From Cadophora sp. MPI-SDFR-AT-0126 (Eukaryota > Ascomycota > Leotiomycetes > Helotiales > Ploettnerulaceae), in assembly GCA_020747065.1 (NCBI GenBank), contig JAGMVK010000004.1, positions 1 to 64,000 on the forward strand: 64,000 nt of DNA, written 5' to 3'. The position numbers and the translations under genes were made by a program. Numbering within the stretch: position 1 is the stretch's first letter; each line of letters opens with the position of its first letter. The notes beneath the pieces are model-generated. The model saw only the letters and a program-made list of their open reading frames with translations. It made no database searches and was not told the origin of the DNA. Positions 19,759 through 31,536 of the stretch are shown here, one piece after another.

Positions 19759-22700
19759 CTATCTTATCCCGCATGATGGGGCCTTTCCCTTTGCTTTCAG
19801 AGTGTCAATCCTATCCAAATCCTTCTTGATTGGGCCCAATTGATTCAAGTCTTCGCTCTTGATATTCCGCCTGTACGTTGCAATTTCCTTAAAAGGACGT
19901 ACATTCACGCCCCCCAACAGCATGCCAAAGATTGTTACCAAAGCATTACCTGGCTCATCAACCACGCTGTAAATTCCGACAGCAAGATTTCCAAGCTCGC
20001 CACCGATGTTAATGATAGTGCGTAGCAGACCACCACCAATACTGCCAGCGGCTCCACCTGCTAGCGGAATGAACATCAGGAAAGCTGTGACGAAGTTCAG
20101 AATCATGTTTTTTCGTTCTTGTTCGAGGATTTTGTTGGCAGTTTCAACGACTTGGTTCATGTTCGTGATAGCGAACTGCATCATGAGAGCAGGCAAAGAC
20201 CCGGAGTCAGCGATATCCATGCGAGAAACGGAGAATATGTCGGCGTTAGTGCTCTGAGACTCCATTCGGATCTTGAGGGCACGCATTTCGTTGTACCTCC
20301 CGCCGATAACGCTTTTGGGGTTGGGAATTTGAATGTTGCTCGCTGGAGCAGGATAATTGCTACGTAGATTAAAATGGTCAGTCACCATTGCTCTGTTTGA
20401 ACAGCTTATAGGAACAGAAGGTGATGTATGGTTAGGAAAAGTAAGAGTCGGAGCCAACTTACTACCAGTAGTGACTTGTTAACTTCAAGCAATCTTCAAT
20501 TTTTTTCGCTGAACCTGAACAACCGGTTTGAACTTGAACTCTACGATCGCTCCAAGTCAACCAGCTTCTGTCGATACCGTATTTATCGGAGATGTCCTTG
20601 TAGAAGCCGTCCATGTTCGTACATGTGTAAGTAATATTGGGCTGCGCAGTGTCTGTCGCAACATAAGGGTATGCAAGTGTGGTTGGACAATCAACCTTAA
20701 CGGTCACTTTTCCTGTCTGGCAGCCTGCTGCTGTTGAACAATCCGCACCACACCCTTGTCCTGAACCACATTTGCTACGGCAACATTGAATCTTCGTTTC
20801 TGTGCATTGGAAGAAACCACTTTTTTGAGCGCCGGCCACTATACGAGGGAGTATCAGCTTCACAAAGTCTATCCATTTCAAAGATAAGGTGATCCTTGGA
20901 TGAGTGATCATATATGTAGCAGTAGAATGACTTACTGTATTGGTAAATCTGTAGTGGGATCTGCTCTATCATGGCCCTTTGATAAATCTCAAACTTTTTG
21001 TCGTACTTTCCTTTGATGAGGGTGTCATAGGAGTCCAAGGCATCTCCGAGGATAGCAGCCTCAGCAGCTACAATATACGTGGCCATACAGTCCGAGGGGA
21101 TGTTATTGGCATCCTTCTCGAGTTGATCCAACGATCTGTACTTGGACGAGCATTTGCTGGCTTCCGAATCCGAGACGTGTTCTTCGTAAGTGCCATACAG
21201 AGGATCATCCTCTTCTACATATTCTTCATCGGCAGTGTATGCTTGCAAATCGACTGCCCAGTCTGTGGTTCCTGCAAAGTTGTATTTCGCGTAAAGTGTC
21301 TCACGCCCGGCTTTTGTGGTGTCTTTCATATATGACACCCATTCCGTGCCGCCTCCGTAGACTAGAATATCGGAGTCTTCAACGACATATTGCTGAACAC
21401 CCCCAGCACCAATGATTTCTTGGATCTCTGCGTTGGATATGTAGCCGCCCGTTTGGGTACATTCTCCTTTTGCGGCATTAGAGACCCTCGCACTGCCAGT
21501 GAACAAACATGCTGGACCTGTGCAACCAGCTTGAGCCATTTTGAATGAACGGCCATAACTTGCGACGCCGACAACAACTTTGTTCGAGGGAACTCCTGCT
21601 TTGGTGATCATCGATAACGCGTTTGTTGTCTCTGTGAGATTAACGTGCGAGCGTAGACAGTTCCCGGTCGGGCAGCCTGGAGAAGTCCATTTGTTGCCAT
21701 AGTCCCACTGACCATGGAGATCGTAGGTCATGTAAATGATATAGTCTAAAGCTGCCCCCATGAGCTCTATTGGAAAAGCTTTCAGATACCAGTATGATGC
21801 TGGTGCAGCAAAGGATACTGACTTTCCCGATCCAAGCTTCGATTTCAGCTGAGTAAGTGTGTTATAGTAGTCCATTCCCTCGACAGGGTCACCACTGGGA
21901 ATGTCAGGAATGTCAGGAGCGCCAGGGTATTCCCAGTCCAAGTCAATACCGTCTAGACCATTCGAAGTAACGAAGTTCACAAGATTCGTTACGAAAGCAT
22001 TCCTATTAGCGGGCTTGGTTGCTTCTCGTAAGATCTTGAAAGTCCCAGGCTCAGTGCTAAAAGCCCACCCGCCAAAGGAAATAATCTTTTTGATACCTGT
22101 CATCTTTTTGAATCTGTCAAATTCGTCCTGGGCGCCACTAACATCGACCTGAAAATTGGAAGTAATATTGCCGAAAGCAAAGTGGATGTGGGTATATGTG
22201 GCAGTGTTGATACTATCAACGTGCATATGCAAGCATGGCCTTCCCCAGTTCCAGCTTTCAAAGTATGCAACTTTGACTTTCGTAGGAGGTGGACCACTAG
22301 AGACAATATCCATTCCACAATTAGCGATGCACCCGTTCGATCCTGGTGCTGCCGTTCCCGGCGCACCGCTAGTTGACTTTGAAATCACACAAAAGTCTGC
22401 TGTAGTGCCACATTGACCCCAGATATTACAGCAAACCTTGAGGGGGCAGGGATTGAGCCCAGCCAAGTTGGTTAAAGAAGCTGGCTTTGGAGTTCCAGGA
22501 ACTGTTGGACCGCAAACTGCGTTCGAAACCGGTGCTGGCATCGGCGGACTCCCGGTGCTGAGACACATATTGACGCCCACCCACAACAGTTCACAGCCAT
22601 TCCAGCCCCAAGTATTCTTGTTGAAGTCCTCGACTTTAGCTACCGTCAGTCCCCGTGAAGCAGCAATCACAGAACAACTATCGTCTTTCTTGGTCTGATA

Positions 22701-24059
22701 CACAAAGCATGACCCATCTGAGTTTGGCTTTGGAGTGATGTCGGGAAGTTTTCCGCGACCGCAACACACAATTCCACCTGGCGCCAAAGTTGAACATAGT
22801 GTTGTGCTTGGGTTCAAAGTAGTAAATTGTGCTGGCGTAATACCACATTTGGCTGCAAGAGTAGAACACGAGTCTCCAGATACAATCGTTCGTGTTTGAC
22901 ATGTTCCATCTGTATTAGGTGGAAGAGTTGTATCTGGAAGTGTACCGGATGAGCAGCACACGATCTCATCGACTGCTAGAGTAGAACAGAAGTTTGTACG
23001 TGTATTATATTTGGTGAGATCAGCTTGGGAGATGCCGCAGCGTGCTGCTACCGCAAAACACCCGTCACCAGCTGCAACTTTAGTCGTCTTGCAGTCAGCT
23101 CGGGCAGTCAGTCGAGACCTGAATATGGTATTGTCAATCGACCGCCGTGTTGACCCAGTACTGTTACTGATCTTACTAGAACCTGAATTGGTGTCTGGGA
23201 CATTGAACCTCAATTGTGTTAGAGTCGCTCCTTCTTCACCTCCAGACATACATTTTCCATCTTTCCACGCCTTGGTAGCGGTTTGTACGAAAGAAAGATC
23301 GCCAGAAAGACTTGCAGCAATGCCGATTGCATAATCAGCTCCACGACCACCGTTGTTGCAAAGCTGTACGATGACGCCTTGCGAGGCGCTACCCTTCTGC
23401 AAGTACTCTTCGAATTTTCGAAGAAGCTGAGCAGTGACGCCTTGATGATGGATCTCTTTGCCAGAGTAAAGTCCCACCATAGCTCCACTCGAGTATCCAA
23501 AAGATATCGTATTATTGTTACAGAGAATCGGCTGGGATGACACATAATTGTTGACCTGAGTCACTGCAGCCAGAGCACCTGTAGCTGCTTGATCAGAAGA
23601 ACCATGTGAAGTGATTTTGACGGAAACGTTGACTTGAACATGATTTGGTGTCGGGCAAAGGGCGGCCGTCTCCAGGCTTTGGTCCACCTCTTTCACGATA
23701 CCATAGTCTGCTTTGCAAGCTTTGATGGCAGTTTTGTCGTTGTTGTCTTTCAAATCCTGTTCAAAGGCGAATCCCATAAGAAGAGTTTCATTGCACAGAT
23801 TCAGGCGAGCAGCGTCGGAATAGAGGAACCATTCGGATTCTGACTTCAACTCCGTGCATGATGACGGGCATGCCTCGAGCAAATAGTCTGGAGTTCGTTC
23901 GGTAGCCTCCTGGAATTCTTTTAACGTTTGATCCACGACAGGTTCGTCCCGGAGGTCCAGAAATGCGCTGGAATCCAGGGGGACGACTTCGACTGATGTG
24001 CAAGCAGCAAAAGTGGCAAAAAGGGCCAATCTGATAGCCTTCCCTTGAAGAGACCGCAT
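19759..24059 (-). CDS. Large secreted GH18 chitinase with LysM and CBM18 modules (killer-toxin-subunit-like class)
   Basis: Exons 24059-20936, 20838-20463 and 20359-19759 join in phase to 1366 residues. Order: signal peptide (MRSLQGKAIRLALFATFAAC); Cys-containing N-terminal region; three LysM-like units near residues 320, 385 and 450; a CBM18 chitin-binding module near 535-555 (CCNIWGQCGTTADFC); and a GH18 domain at about 595-940. The catalytic DxxDxDxE is DGIDLDWE near residue 702; ISFGGWAFSTEPG and MTYDLHGQWDYGNKW are further GH18 motifs. A Cys-rich segment and a long C-terminal region with hydrophobic stretches (FVTAFLMFIPLAGGAAG) follow, as in the fungal subgroup named after yeast killer-toxin alpha/beta subunits. 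It hydrolyses chitin; a role against other fungi or in wall remodelling is inference. The frame is open 34 codons further upstream, but the chosen ATG begins the signal peptide. Confidence 0.93.
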
Positions 24060-25649
24060 GCTGATTGATGAGAGAAGAGCTGGAAAAGAAAGGGAGATAT
24101 CCAGTAAGAGGTCGAAGAAAACAAAAGGATTGCAAAGAAGGGAGTTCTGGATTTTCTTCACCCTAACATGAGTACGTGTACGGTAACTGTTGACAAATGA
24201 AGCGACTAACGAGCAAACACTGTAAACCTACGTCGACTTTGGTGCAACCTACATAGACCAAGATCCCAGTCTCCGAAGTACCCACTGTACTGCCACCAGC
24301 GGCCGTATTTTCTGCCGAGCTCAACCCTCGTCAACTCCGTTCAAGACAGACAGACAGACCACAATACTGAACCAGGCCTGCAAGGAACGGAAATTTGTTT
24401 CCTTGTCCGTGAACGCTTTCGCTTGAAATTGCCCTGATGAGGTTCGGATACGCGCTAGAGCAGGTACTGTACAGTAAGCGCCCGGGTGGAGCCGTTCGTT
24501 CCTGGCGCGCCATTGCATATTGTATACGTGCATGGCATGGCATGGCATCTCATCTCCTGGGGAAGAAGAGCCAGAAGTCTCCGTAACGCCCCAGTGTCTG
24601 CGGGGAGGACTCGGATATCAGAACCATTTTAAAATGCTACCTTCCATTTCTAGCTTTGCTAGTATTTTTTTTTTTTTTTTTTTTTCAATGCTCGTCTATT
24701 GTAGCTGCCTATATCGGAACGCCAAGACGATTGCTATCTGCGGATAAACGCAAAACCAACTTACAAAGTGCGGCAGGCACATTTGATTTTGTGGCAGGGT
24801 TTTCTTTCTCGTTCGTTTCCAATCATCATCCCGGAGAAAGGCAATATTGAGGTGTACTTCAAATTGTGGCCTTAAAATGGAATGATTAATTTCCTTCAAT
24901 TCTTCCGTAGCAGGCTTCCCACATGGCATACGAGTCATGGACATTGTGGTAACATTTGCGTCGAATTTTAATTCGCTTCCGGGCGATTCCTTCGTACGGT
25001 TAGAGTACATGTTTTATCTGCCTTTTGCTAGTCCTGCATGCGAGAAACCCCTTCGTAAGTTGCTTCCATCCGAGTCACATCGAATCTCGTATGACCCTAT
25101 CCACAATATGGGTCAAAAAGCACTGCCATGCTGGCATGATTCGAGACAGTGTTTAACAGGAACCATGGGAGGAAAGTAACTGGCAATACCTACCTCCTCG
25201 ATGTTGCAATAAAAATGGACTACAAGTACTACAGGGCTGGGCGTCTGCGGCCGCCCCAGGTTGAATAACTACCAAGACCTCATGAACTCCGATTCTGTCA
25301 CGCGAATGCCACGAACCACAGAATCACAGGCGAAACATTATGGAACGAGAGAACAGGAAGCCGAGGATAGGAATTGAAAGCGGTAAAATGCCCATTTCAT
25401 TTTCATGCCCAGACACCAGTCATTAATCCCGATCGAACCGGAAAACAAATTTGAGTGGTTGTGACGTGAGCTCAGATTACCGCAACCTACTCTACGTAGT
25501 TGTCCGAATGTTCTTTAGATCACACTACAGGGCGTAGGGAAACTGCATATGTATTTTGAAATTATCCCTGTTTGAGACTGAATTAATAATCAATGATAAT
25601 GTGGTCACTCATGACGACTTCAATATCACCTTGCAGCACACTCAGACTC
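24060..25649. other. Intergenic region within the chitin cluster
   Basis: 1.6 kb holding the chitinase promoter and the 3' flank of the secreted unknown gene. It contains a 21-base T run (24665-24685) and a short GCATG-type reiteration near 24530-24546. No supported gene; the frame at 24937-25179 has no family features. Confidence 0.5.
24665..24685. repeat. Poly-T tract (21 bases)
   Basis: Uninterrupted T run upstream of the chitinase gene. It could be a poly(dA:dT) promoter element or the tail of an old retrocopy; no retroelement is visible next to it. Confidence 0.7.
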
Positions 25650-26906
25650 CTAAAATCCGCCAATACTACACGCCGAATAGCCATCTTGCACCTCTTTGAA
25701 GGCCTCCATCACCTTTAGATGGTCTCTACCCTTTTTGGATTCCTCGGCTTTGTCTTTCAGAGCCTGCTCATCCCCATCATAGACAAAATCGTAGTAATCG
25801 GCTCGAAATGCTTCGACGGCTGCAGCACCCTGGACAGATTGCGTTTTCTCCCAATCCACAAACTCTCCATTGAATCCTGGCTCAGTACTTACTTCAAGCT
25901 TGAAGCCCTTTGCATCTGCAGCAGCGAAGAGAAATTTTGAGTGGTCGATTTTTCGCTCAATTACAACACCCTTCAAGGATGACACAATCGCATCGATATC
26001 GTCCTTATGAGCCGTCTTCTGGGCAGGCGTAAGCTTGGAAATGCCGTCCGCAGAATGCTTGCCAAGCGATGTCAACATCTTATCGTAATCATCTCCGACT
26101 CCTTGGAAAACTCTGTATGGCGGATACTTTACCGCCCTCATAGGGTTGTTGCTTGTCATAGGTTCTTCAGTCCCATGCTGTACTGACAGCCAATGCGCCG
26201 TGTCAGATACATCCGGCTTCAAGTTTTTCTGGTCGTCGAGGTTTGGATTGTTGATATCCGTTGGCAACAACCACATCCTTTTCGGATCAAATTGTTTCGA
26301 GTCAATGTGCGACATAAACTCCCAAAAATAACATGATTTGTCTGGCCGCTTTCCCTTGCAGGGCTGCACATTGCTGGTCTCAGGGCCCTCTAAAGTTTGA
26401 GGGTATGTTAGTACAGGCATGTAATAACTCCTTCAAGTCTTCCTTGCCGCCATGGATCCTGTGCCAAAAAAAAAATGAGATAGCATCATCAACGCTGCAC
26501 GCAGCTATTGAAAAACCAACTACTTTGCCCATAGAAACTGATTGCAATCATGATTGGATTAATGGTCAAACTTACTTTTCGGTTTGTATTTCTCTGGGCA
26601 AAATCCGGCAACGCCTTTTGCTTTCTGCGTCCACTGCATGCACTTGTAACCAATTTTCCGTTCTGCCTCAGGGCGCTCCAAATCCAGCTGATACAATGAA
26701 TTAGTCTGTATGTTTTTTTATGTGCGGGATTTAAATTCATGGATACCAGAAACTGCTGACCTCATCAAGATCAGCGAGATTTCAGGGCGAAATGGACTAA
26801 CCTGATAGGCGTACCAGAGCCAAACACGCTCGTAGCCATTGCGAAGACCGTCTGCGGCTACCCAAGCTACCAAACAGGTGAGAACGGCTAGAAAAGTAAG
26901 CCGCAT
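25650..26906 (-). CDS. Secreted protein of unknown function in the chitin cluster
   Basis: Exons 26906-26802, 26687-26576 and 26389-25650 join in phase to 318 residues. The N-terminus MRLTFLAVLTCLVAWVAADG is a clear signal peptide. The mature start GLRNGYERVWLWYAYQLDLE, the Cys-containing GYKCMQWTQKAKGVAGFCPE, and KGKRPDKSCYFWEFMSHI suggest a small cysteine-stabilised extracellular domain, followed by a charged region without transmembrane segments. I do not recognise the family. The last acceptor (CTTTAG before 26389) was chosen because other nearby AGs lead to early stops. It lies between, and in the direction of, the chitinase and 779 bases from the divergent LysM/CBM18 gene, so a joint role at chitin surfaces is plausible. 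Confidence 0.78.
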
Positions 26907-27685
26907 AATGTTGGAAACGAGAGAGGCAGCCTGACAGATTTCAACGGATAGACGAACTTTGATGAAGAGTAGAAATTGAAAAGAACGACGACATCGAGGT
27001 GTTGACTTGGAACTGAATGGAGGGGATTGAAAGACTAGCTGCATATTCTTCAACAGATGCACCCCTGGTCTTCACATGGAAGTGACTATCTTTGAGCCCT
27101 GTTGGACAATATTATCTCTTTCCTGTTCCAGTGTACCGGGGTCAATCATGCTTGACACACGCCACTTCTGCACATATTTACTTTACCCGCGGACCGAACT
27201 GAATCTCGCCGATGTCTACTCATTTCCAACAGTACGAAAACTCACAGTGCAATTCTCGGAGCAGGTCTACAACGGGTTGAGCTTATTTCCCCTGCAGAAT
27301 CTTGGCGATCCACAACTCGCTTAAACTGAAGAAAAGTTCCCTATCGCCCACGGTTACTTCGTACTGTGCACCGAACCAACATCAACTCTTGGCAAAATTT
27401 GGCAGGGTAGGCGAGACGGTTGGAATGATTAGACCGAAGACGGTAATTGAAAGTAGCCTCCTAGGCTCTTCCATGCAACTTGAAAGATTTGGACCAGCAG
27501 GGGTTATTGAATGTGCGGCCGAGGCCTGTCCCCCTCTACGTTGAGCCGTATCAGCAACCTTTCACATTGCAATCATTCTTCCAAGTCCCTCCTCTTGGTT
27601 CAGTTGTCAATGCCCAAGTCTTGATTTCTTTTTTGTCTCTTCCCCTCTTCCTTTCTCCGTCAGGTTTCTGTCTGATCATCCTAAA
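26907..27685. promoter_or_regulatory. Divergent promoter region of two secreted-protein genes
   Basis: 779 bases between the divergent starts at 26906 (-) and 27686 (+). The bases before 27686 are a long pyrimidine-rich leader (CTTTTTTGTCTCTTCCCCTC). A shared regulator is plausible; no operator recognised. Confidence 0.5.
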
Positions 27686-29101
27686 ATGCGTTCTTCATGG
27701 CTCACACCGGCCGTCTGCTTCTGTCTTGGCTCGGATGTCGTCGCTCAATCATATCCGTACTATCTAACGACCATAAAAACCTGCACCAATTGGTACGATA
27801 ACTCTGGAGAATATGGCTGCGATTTCATTCGAGATCTCCTGAGCATTCCGCCTGCCAACTTCACTCGGTGGAACCCTTCCATCACACTTGACTGCGGCAA
27901 CTGGGAGCCGTTCACCTCCTACTGTAGCTGGGTAGAAAGTGAGAATCCACCAGTATCATCTAGTACAACACAGTCGTCTACTGTTGCGCCAGTCGCCACA
28001 GCAAAACCCAGTCCTTCATCCTGGAAGCCACTGGGATGCTGGCCACTTGGCCCAACCGACTTCCCCAGCTTGGACAAGAGCATTGGCACCATCTCCAGCA
28101 TAACTCCTGCAAAATGTCAAGAACAATGTCTCAAAGTCCCTGATACGAACTACAGGTTCGCAGGACTGACCGCAGGAAGTCAATGTCTCTGTGGCGAATT
28201 TGTGCGCAACGAGCTGTCAGACACAGCAGCGGTCGATTGTAGCACTCCTTGCACGGGAGATGCCGAGAAGACTTGTGGTGGAACGAGTTTCATCAATATT
28301 TTCGAAGCAAACTTCTCAGGTGATGGGCCTCCTAGCACTAGCACCGCCATATCCAGCTCTTCAATGTCATCGGTTCCAATCTCATCGACAACCAAGACCT
28401 TAACGCCCTCCACTTCCAAGTCGACATCGTCTCCAACATCGACCGCTTTGCCAATCAGCCCCGATGGTAAATGTGGAGCTGCATCTTCTGTAAGAGCGAC
28501 TTGTGTTGGCAGCACCTTTGGCAAGTGCTGCTCCATCCGCGGAAATTGTGGCAGCACTATCGACTACTGTGGTGTTCCCAATGGATGCCAAGCAGGTTTC
28601 GGAGCATGTACGCCAGTAAGCACCGATGGTAAATGTGGATCTGCATCTTCTGTAGGAGCCACTTGTATTGGCAGCACATTTGGGTCATGCTGCTCTATCC
28701 GAGGAAATTGTGGCTCTACATTGGACTACTGCGGTACTCCAAACGGCTGCCAGCCGGCTTTCGGAAAATGTTCTCCCGTTAGTACAGATGGAAAGTGCGG
28801 TTCTGCTTCCTCCACTGGCGCAAGCTGTGCTGGTAGCACTTTCGGTAATTGTTGTTCTGTCAAAGGGAACTGTGGCTCGACGGCTGCTTTCTGTGCAACC
28901 AACAATTTGTGTCAGCCGTTGTTTGGCCAATGCCAACCAACTTCTACGGACGGAAAGTGTGGTTCGGCTTCGAGTACAGGTGCTTCTTGTATTGGAAGTA
29001 GCTTTGGGCAGTGCTGCTCTGTGAAAGGAAACTGTGGTGACACGGATGCTTTTTGCAAGATCACAAATCTCTGCCAGCCAGTATTCGGTACATGTACTTA
29101 G
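27686..29101 (+). CDS. Secreted LysM-WSC-CBM18 (four copies) chitin-binding protein
   Basis: Intronless, 471 residues. A signal-peptide-like start (MRSSWLTPAVCFCLGSDVVA) is followed by a LysM-like module at about 20-90 (CDFIRDLLSIPPANFTRWNP) and a Ser/Thr linker. A WSC domain at about 112-210 (LGCWPLGPTDF, then CQEQCLKVPDTNYRFAGL) and a second Ser/Thr-rich linker come next. Four CBM18 modules follow from about 261, each with the CCSxxGNCG core. These repeat with an exact 162-base period from 28466. No catalytic domain is present, so it binds rather than cleaves chitin. A role in shielding wall chitin or as an adhesin is inference. It is divergent from the secreted unknown gene. Confidence 0.9.
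   Translation: MRSSWLTPAVCFCLGSDVVAQSYPYYLTTIKTCTNWYDNSGEYGCDFIRDLLSIPPANFTRWNPSITLDCGNWEPFTSYCSWVESENPPVSSSTTQSSTVAPVATAKPSPSSWKPLGCWPLGPTDFPSLDKSIGTISSITPAKCQEQCLKVPDTNYRFAGLTAGSQCLCGEFVRNELSDTAAVDCSTPCTGDAEKTCGGTSFINIFEANFSGDGPPSTSTAISSSSMSSVPISSTTKTLTPSTSKSTSSPTSTALPISPDGKCGAASSVRATCVGSTFGKCCSIRGNCGSTIDYCGVPNGCQAGFGACTPVSTDGKCGSASSVGATCIGSTFGSCCSIRGNCGSTLDYCGTPNGCQPAFGKCSPVSTDGKCGSASSTGASCAGSTFGNCCSVKGNCGSTAAFCATNNLCQPLFGQCQPTSTDGKCGSASSTGASCIGSSFGQCCSVKGNCGDTDAFCKITNLCQPVFGTCT
28466..29101 (+). repeat. Four tandem 162-base CBM18 units
   Basis: Units begin at 28466, 28628, 28790 and 28952, exactly 162 bases (54 codons) apart, the last slightly short. Each encodes DGKCG, a CIGSTFG-like strand, CCSIRGNCGST, a C at the fourth position and a C at the end. 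DNA identity is high but less than in the NLR array, with synonymous change. Confidence 0.9.
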
Positions 29102-29632
29102 TGGTCTGAGAAAGATGCCAATGAAACTTTAGCAGGGTATCAGTTACGCTTTTACCTGCCGTGAGCGCTGATATATGCGTGTGGGCCTTTGATCTCTGAC
29201 GTCCAGTTGCTCTGCCTGTGGACCGGAAAAAGGTAGCCAAGTGAGGTAAGCGCGAACAACTGTGCAAATGATTATATCGCCTGACACCCAGAACACTGAA
29301 CTCAATGAAACTTTCTCATTACCTTTAGAAAAAGTATCTGAGCCATATTTATAGACTTGAGTTGTTTTGAATGGCTCGTGGTGTGGAAATCGCGACTGTA
29401 TTACACTTAAGAATCGTGCCCCCATCGTGCTCTGTTTACTTTTCGCTTGTTAAAGCCTGGGCCTCACTATGAGCAAGGTGATCTCGCACAGCCAGCCACA
29501 CGAGGGCTGACCTAGAGACGGTACTGACGTGGAACGTAGGAGCAAAAGCGCTACAGGCTGCGAAAAGACAGAAGTGAAGTGGGCACGCTTGTTAAAGCTC
29601 AAAAATGTCCTATTCAAATTCTAACAAACTCT

Positions 29633-29827
29633 TGTGACGCTCTTGCTCTATAAAGACAGCTATCACGTATAATAACGGCCTCACATAATCGAGGGGAAGT
29701 TACGTGAAGTAGCAAAGGTCTCTCAGAATCTAAAACTACAGAGAGAAGAGGTTATAGGGGGTACGTAGTAAAATTCAGGGAGAGCTGAAGCTGTTCTCGC
29801 TTAAGCTCGCTTAGGCGGATACCCCCA
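29633..29827. repeat. About 190-base dispersed repeat, copy 1 (full)
   Basis: Starts TGTGACGCTCTTGCTCTATA and ends CGCTTAGGCGGATACC. It contains a TATA-like CTCTATAAAGACAGC followed by TATCACGT, an AATAACGGCCTCAC block, and a CAAAGGTCTCTCAGAATCTA block. Same orientation as all other copies in the window. Confidence 0.85.
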
Positions 29828-30669
29828 GGTATTCGGTCCGCGGGCGTTCTCCGAAGCTACTCGTAAGGTCAGAGCGCCGTGCACGGTCTACTGCGAGTGG
29901 TCCTGTACTCACCCGAAAGGTCGGACGCCACAACTTAACGTACAAGTATGAATGGAGTTTTTGAGTATAAGTCGTTGTTCCTGTTGGTCCGCAGGTCCAT
30001 ACAAGGCATGTCTCAGCTAGAATAGGGGCAGTGGATTACTTCCGGGGGCGATTCGGTAGTGATTCAGAGTTGTATATATTAGTCTGGAGCCTCCCACTCC
30101 CTCCTAGAATACACGGATTTTGCGAAGCATCAAGCTTCACATACATATCGATATATCACGTTTGATTCTTGGCTCATACTCGGTCCTATACCGACAGTTC
30201 CCTATCAAAAGGATTTGCTTTGTATACCTGATTACGCTTGCATTTAGGAGAAAGGGGTCCTGCTTCTACTTCATAGAAACGCGCTATGTTAATGCCTCAA
30301 CTTAATATCAATAACCCACGATAAATATCTGCTTTCTCTATAATTACGCGACATTCCTCCTATTATCATACCCACAAGATTCTTTCTTAATTAAGAAAGA
30401 AGTCGATAATGACTTCTACGTAAAATGTAGATCGGATTATCACTCTCTTATGCCTATTAATATCCGACGTCTGAGTGCTTGAAGCGCTGTGGTCGACATG
30501 TGGGTATTTGCACAATGTAAATAGATGTTGCTTCTTCGAGAGCACGGAGTACTGCCAGAGCCAATTGCAGGACTGTACGGTCCATGCCATGCCAAGAGGG
30601 AAAAAGCGTTTCGTTCTCTCTTTTCCAAGACCAGCTCAATGTCTACTTAGCGATAGCAGCGGACATTAG

Positions 30670-30873
30670 AAGCGTTGGCGGAGGACTGGCGATCAAGGCG
30701 CGAAACTTTTCCTTGCGATACAGGTTGCGCGGATCAAGACGGCGCAGGGGATTGCGATTACGGATCCTGGGCAGACGGTTGAGCATCTTCTGTGCAAGGT
30801 TACGAAGAATGCGTTGAGGGAGAACCAGGCGGCGTTAGATCCGATCACGGCTCTTGGGAGCGTATCGGCTTAG
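30670..30873 (+). pseudogene. Relic of the C-terminal exon of an unknown gene
   Basis: Between two in-frame stops lie 67 codons of protein-like sequence. After an acceptor-like TTGCGATACAG they read VARIKTAQGIAITDPGQTVE, HLLCKVTKNALRENQAALDP, then ITALGSVSA and a stop. I do not recognise the family, and no matching upstream exon with a start was found. It is most likely a remnant, alternatively the last exon of an unpredicted gene. Confidence 0.4.
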
Positions 30874-31536
30874 ACGGGATAAGAAAGTGGTTTGCGCGTG
30901 AGAGGAGGGGGCAAGGAATGCATAGAGTGGTAGAGGATTAAGTTGTATTTTAAGAAGTGGAAATAATAGTTGTATCTAAAAGAGATGTTACTTGACATCT
31001 GAAGCCGATGAGGTCTAATTAGACCCTAGAAAACACTCGTGCCTGAGAAGTGATATATTGATTTAAGCAGAAGAAGTACAGGAACTACGGAAGATGCTTG
31101 ACATTTGCTCCTTGTGAGGCATTTCGCATCAGATCGTAAGCTGGAATCAAGAAAGGGTTTGGCGCAGGTAAACTTTGAGTTTAGCAGCCTATTGCTCACT
31201 GAAAACAGATATGCGTCTCGGAACATAGAAAAGTCAAGTGCATAATAGAGGGAGACAAAGTAGACAATCAATACATTCTTTGCACCACTTGTACTGTACA
31301 CCCAGTAAAAAAATGACCCGTGGGAAGATGTGAGAAGAGTAGGAAAGAAAGACGGTGAAATTTCATAAGATGCGATTAATATACTCGCCTCATATCTAGC
31401 ATTTCCTAGCCTAGTGCCCAAATAAGAACGCCGTGCTCTGCTGCTCTTTTGTGCCTAGTCCAAGAAAACAGACACTTTGGATTGACCACCTAATGAACGC
31501 CCACGCAATCAATATCAACAAACTCAACAACTCTAC

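Larger units (their letters stand above)
29102..31536. other. Gene-poor region with dispersed repeat and gene relic
   Basis: 2.4 kb with no intact gene. It carries a full copy of the about 190-base dispersed repeat (29633-29827), a relic of a coding exon at 30670-30873, and the 3' flank of the BSD2-like gene. A sequence GCTTGTTAAAGC occurs twice near 29442 and 29588. The minus frame 31026-31421 lacks family features and lies in the expected 3' untranslated part. Confidence 0.5.

Noticed and set aside
24060..24161. 34-codon N-terminal extension of the chitinase
   Set aside because: It would place a hydrophobic leader before a second good signal peptide; the downstream Met begins a normal signal peptide.
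31026..31421. 131-codon minus-strand frame downstream of the BSD2-like gene
   Set aside because: Ser/Phe/Tyr-rich without a domain, no splice partner, and it lies where the 3' untranslated region of the BSD2-like gene is expected.
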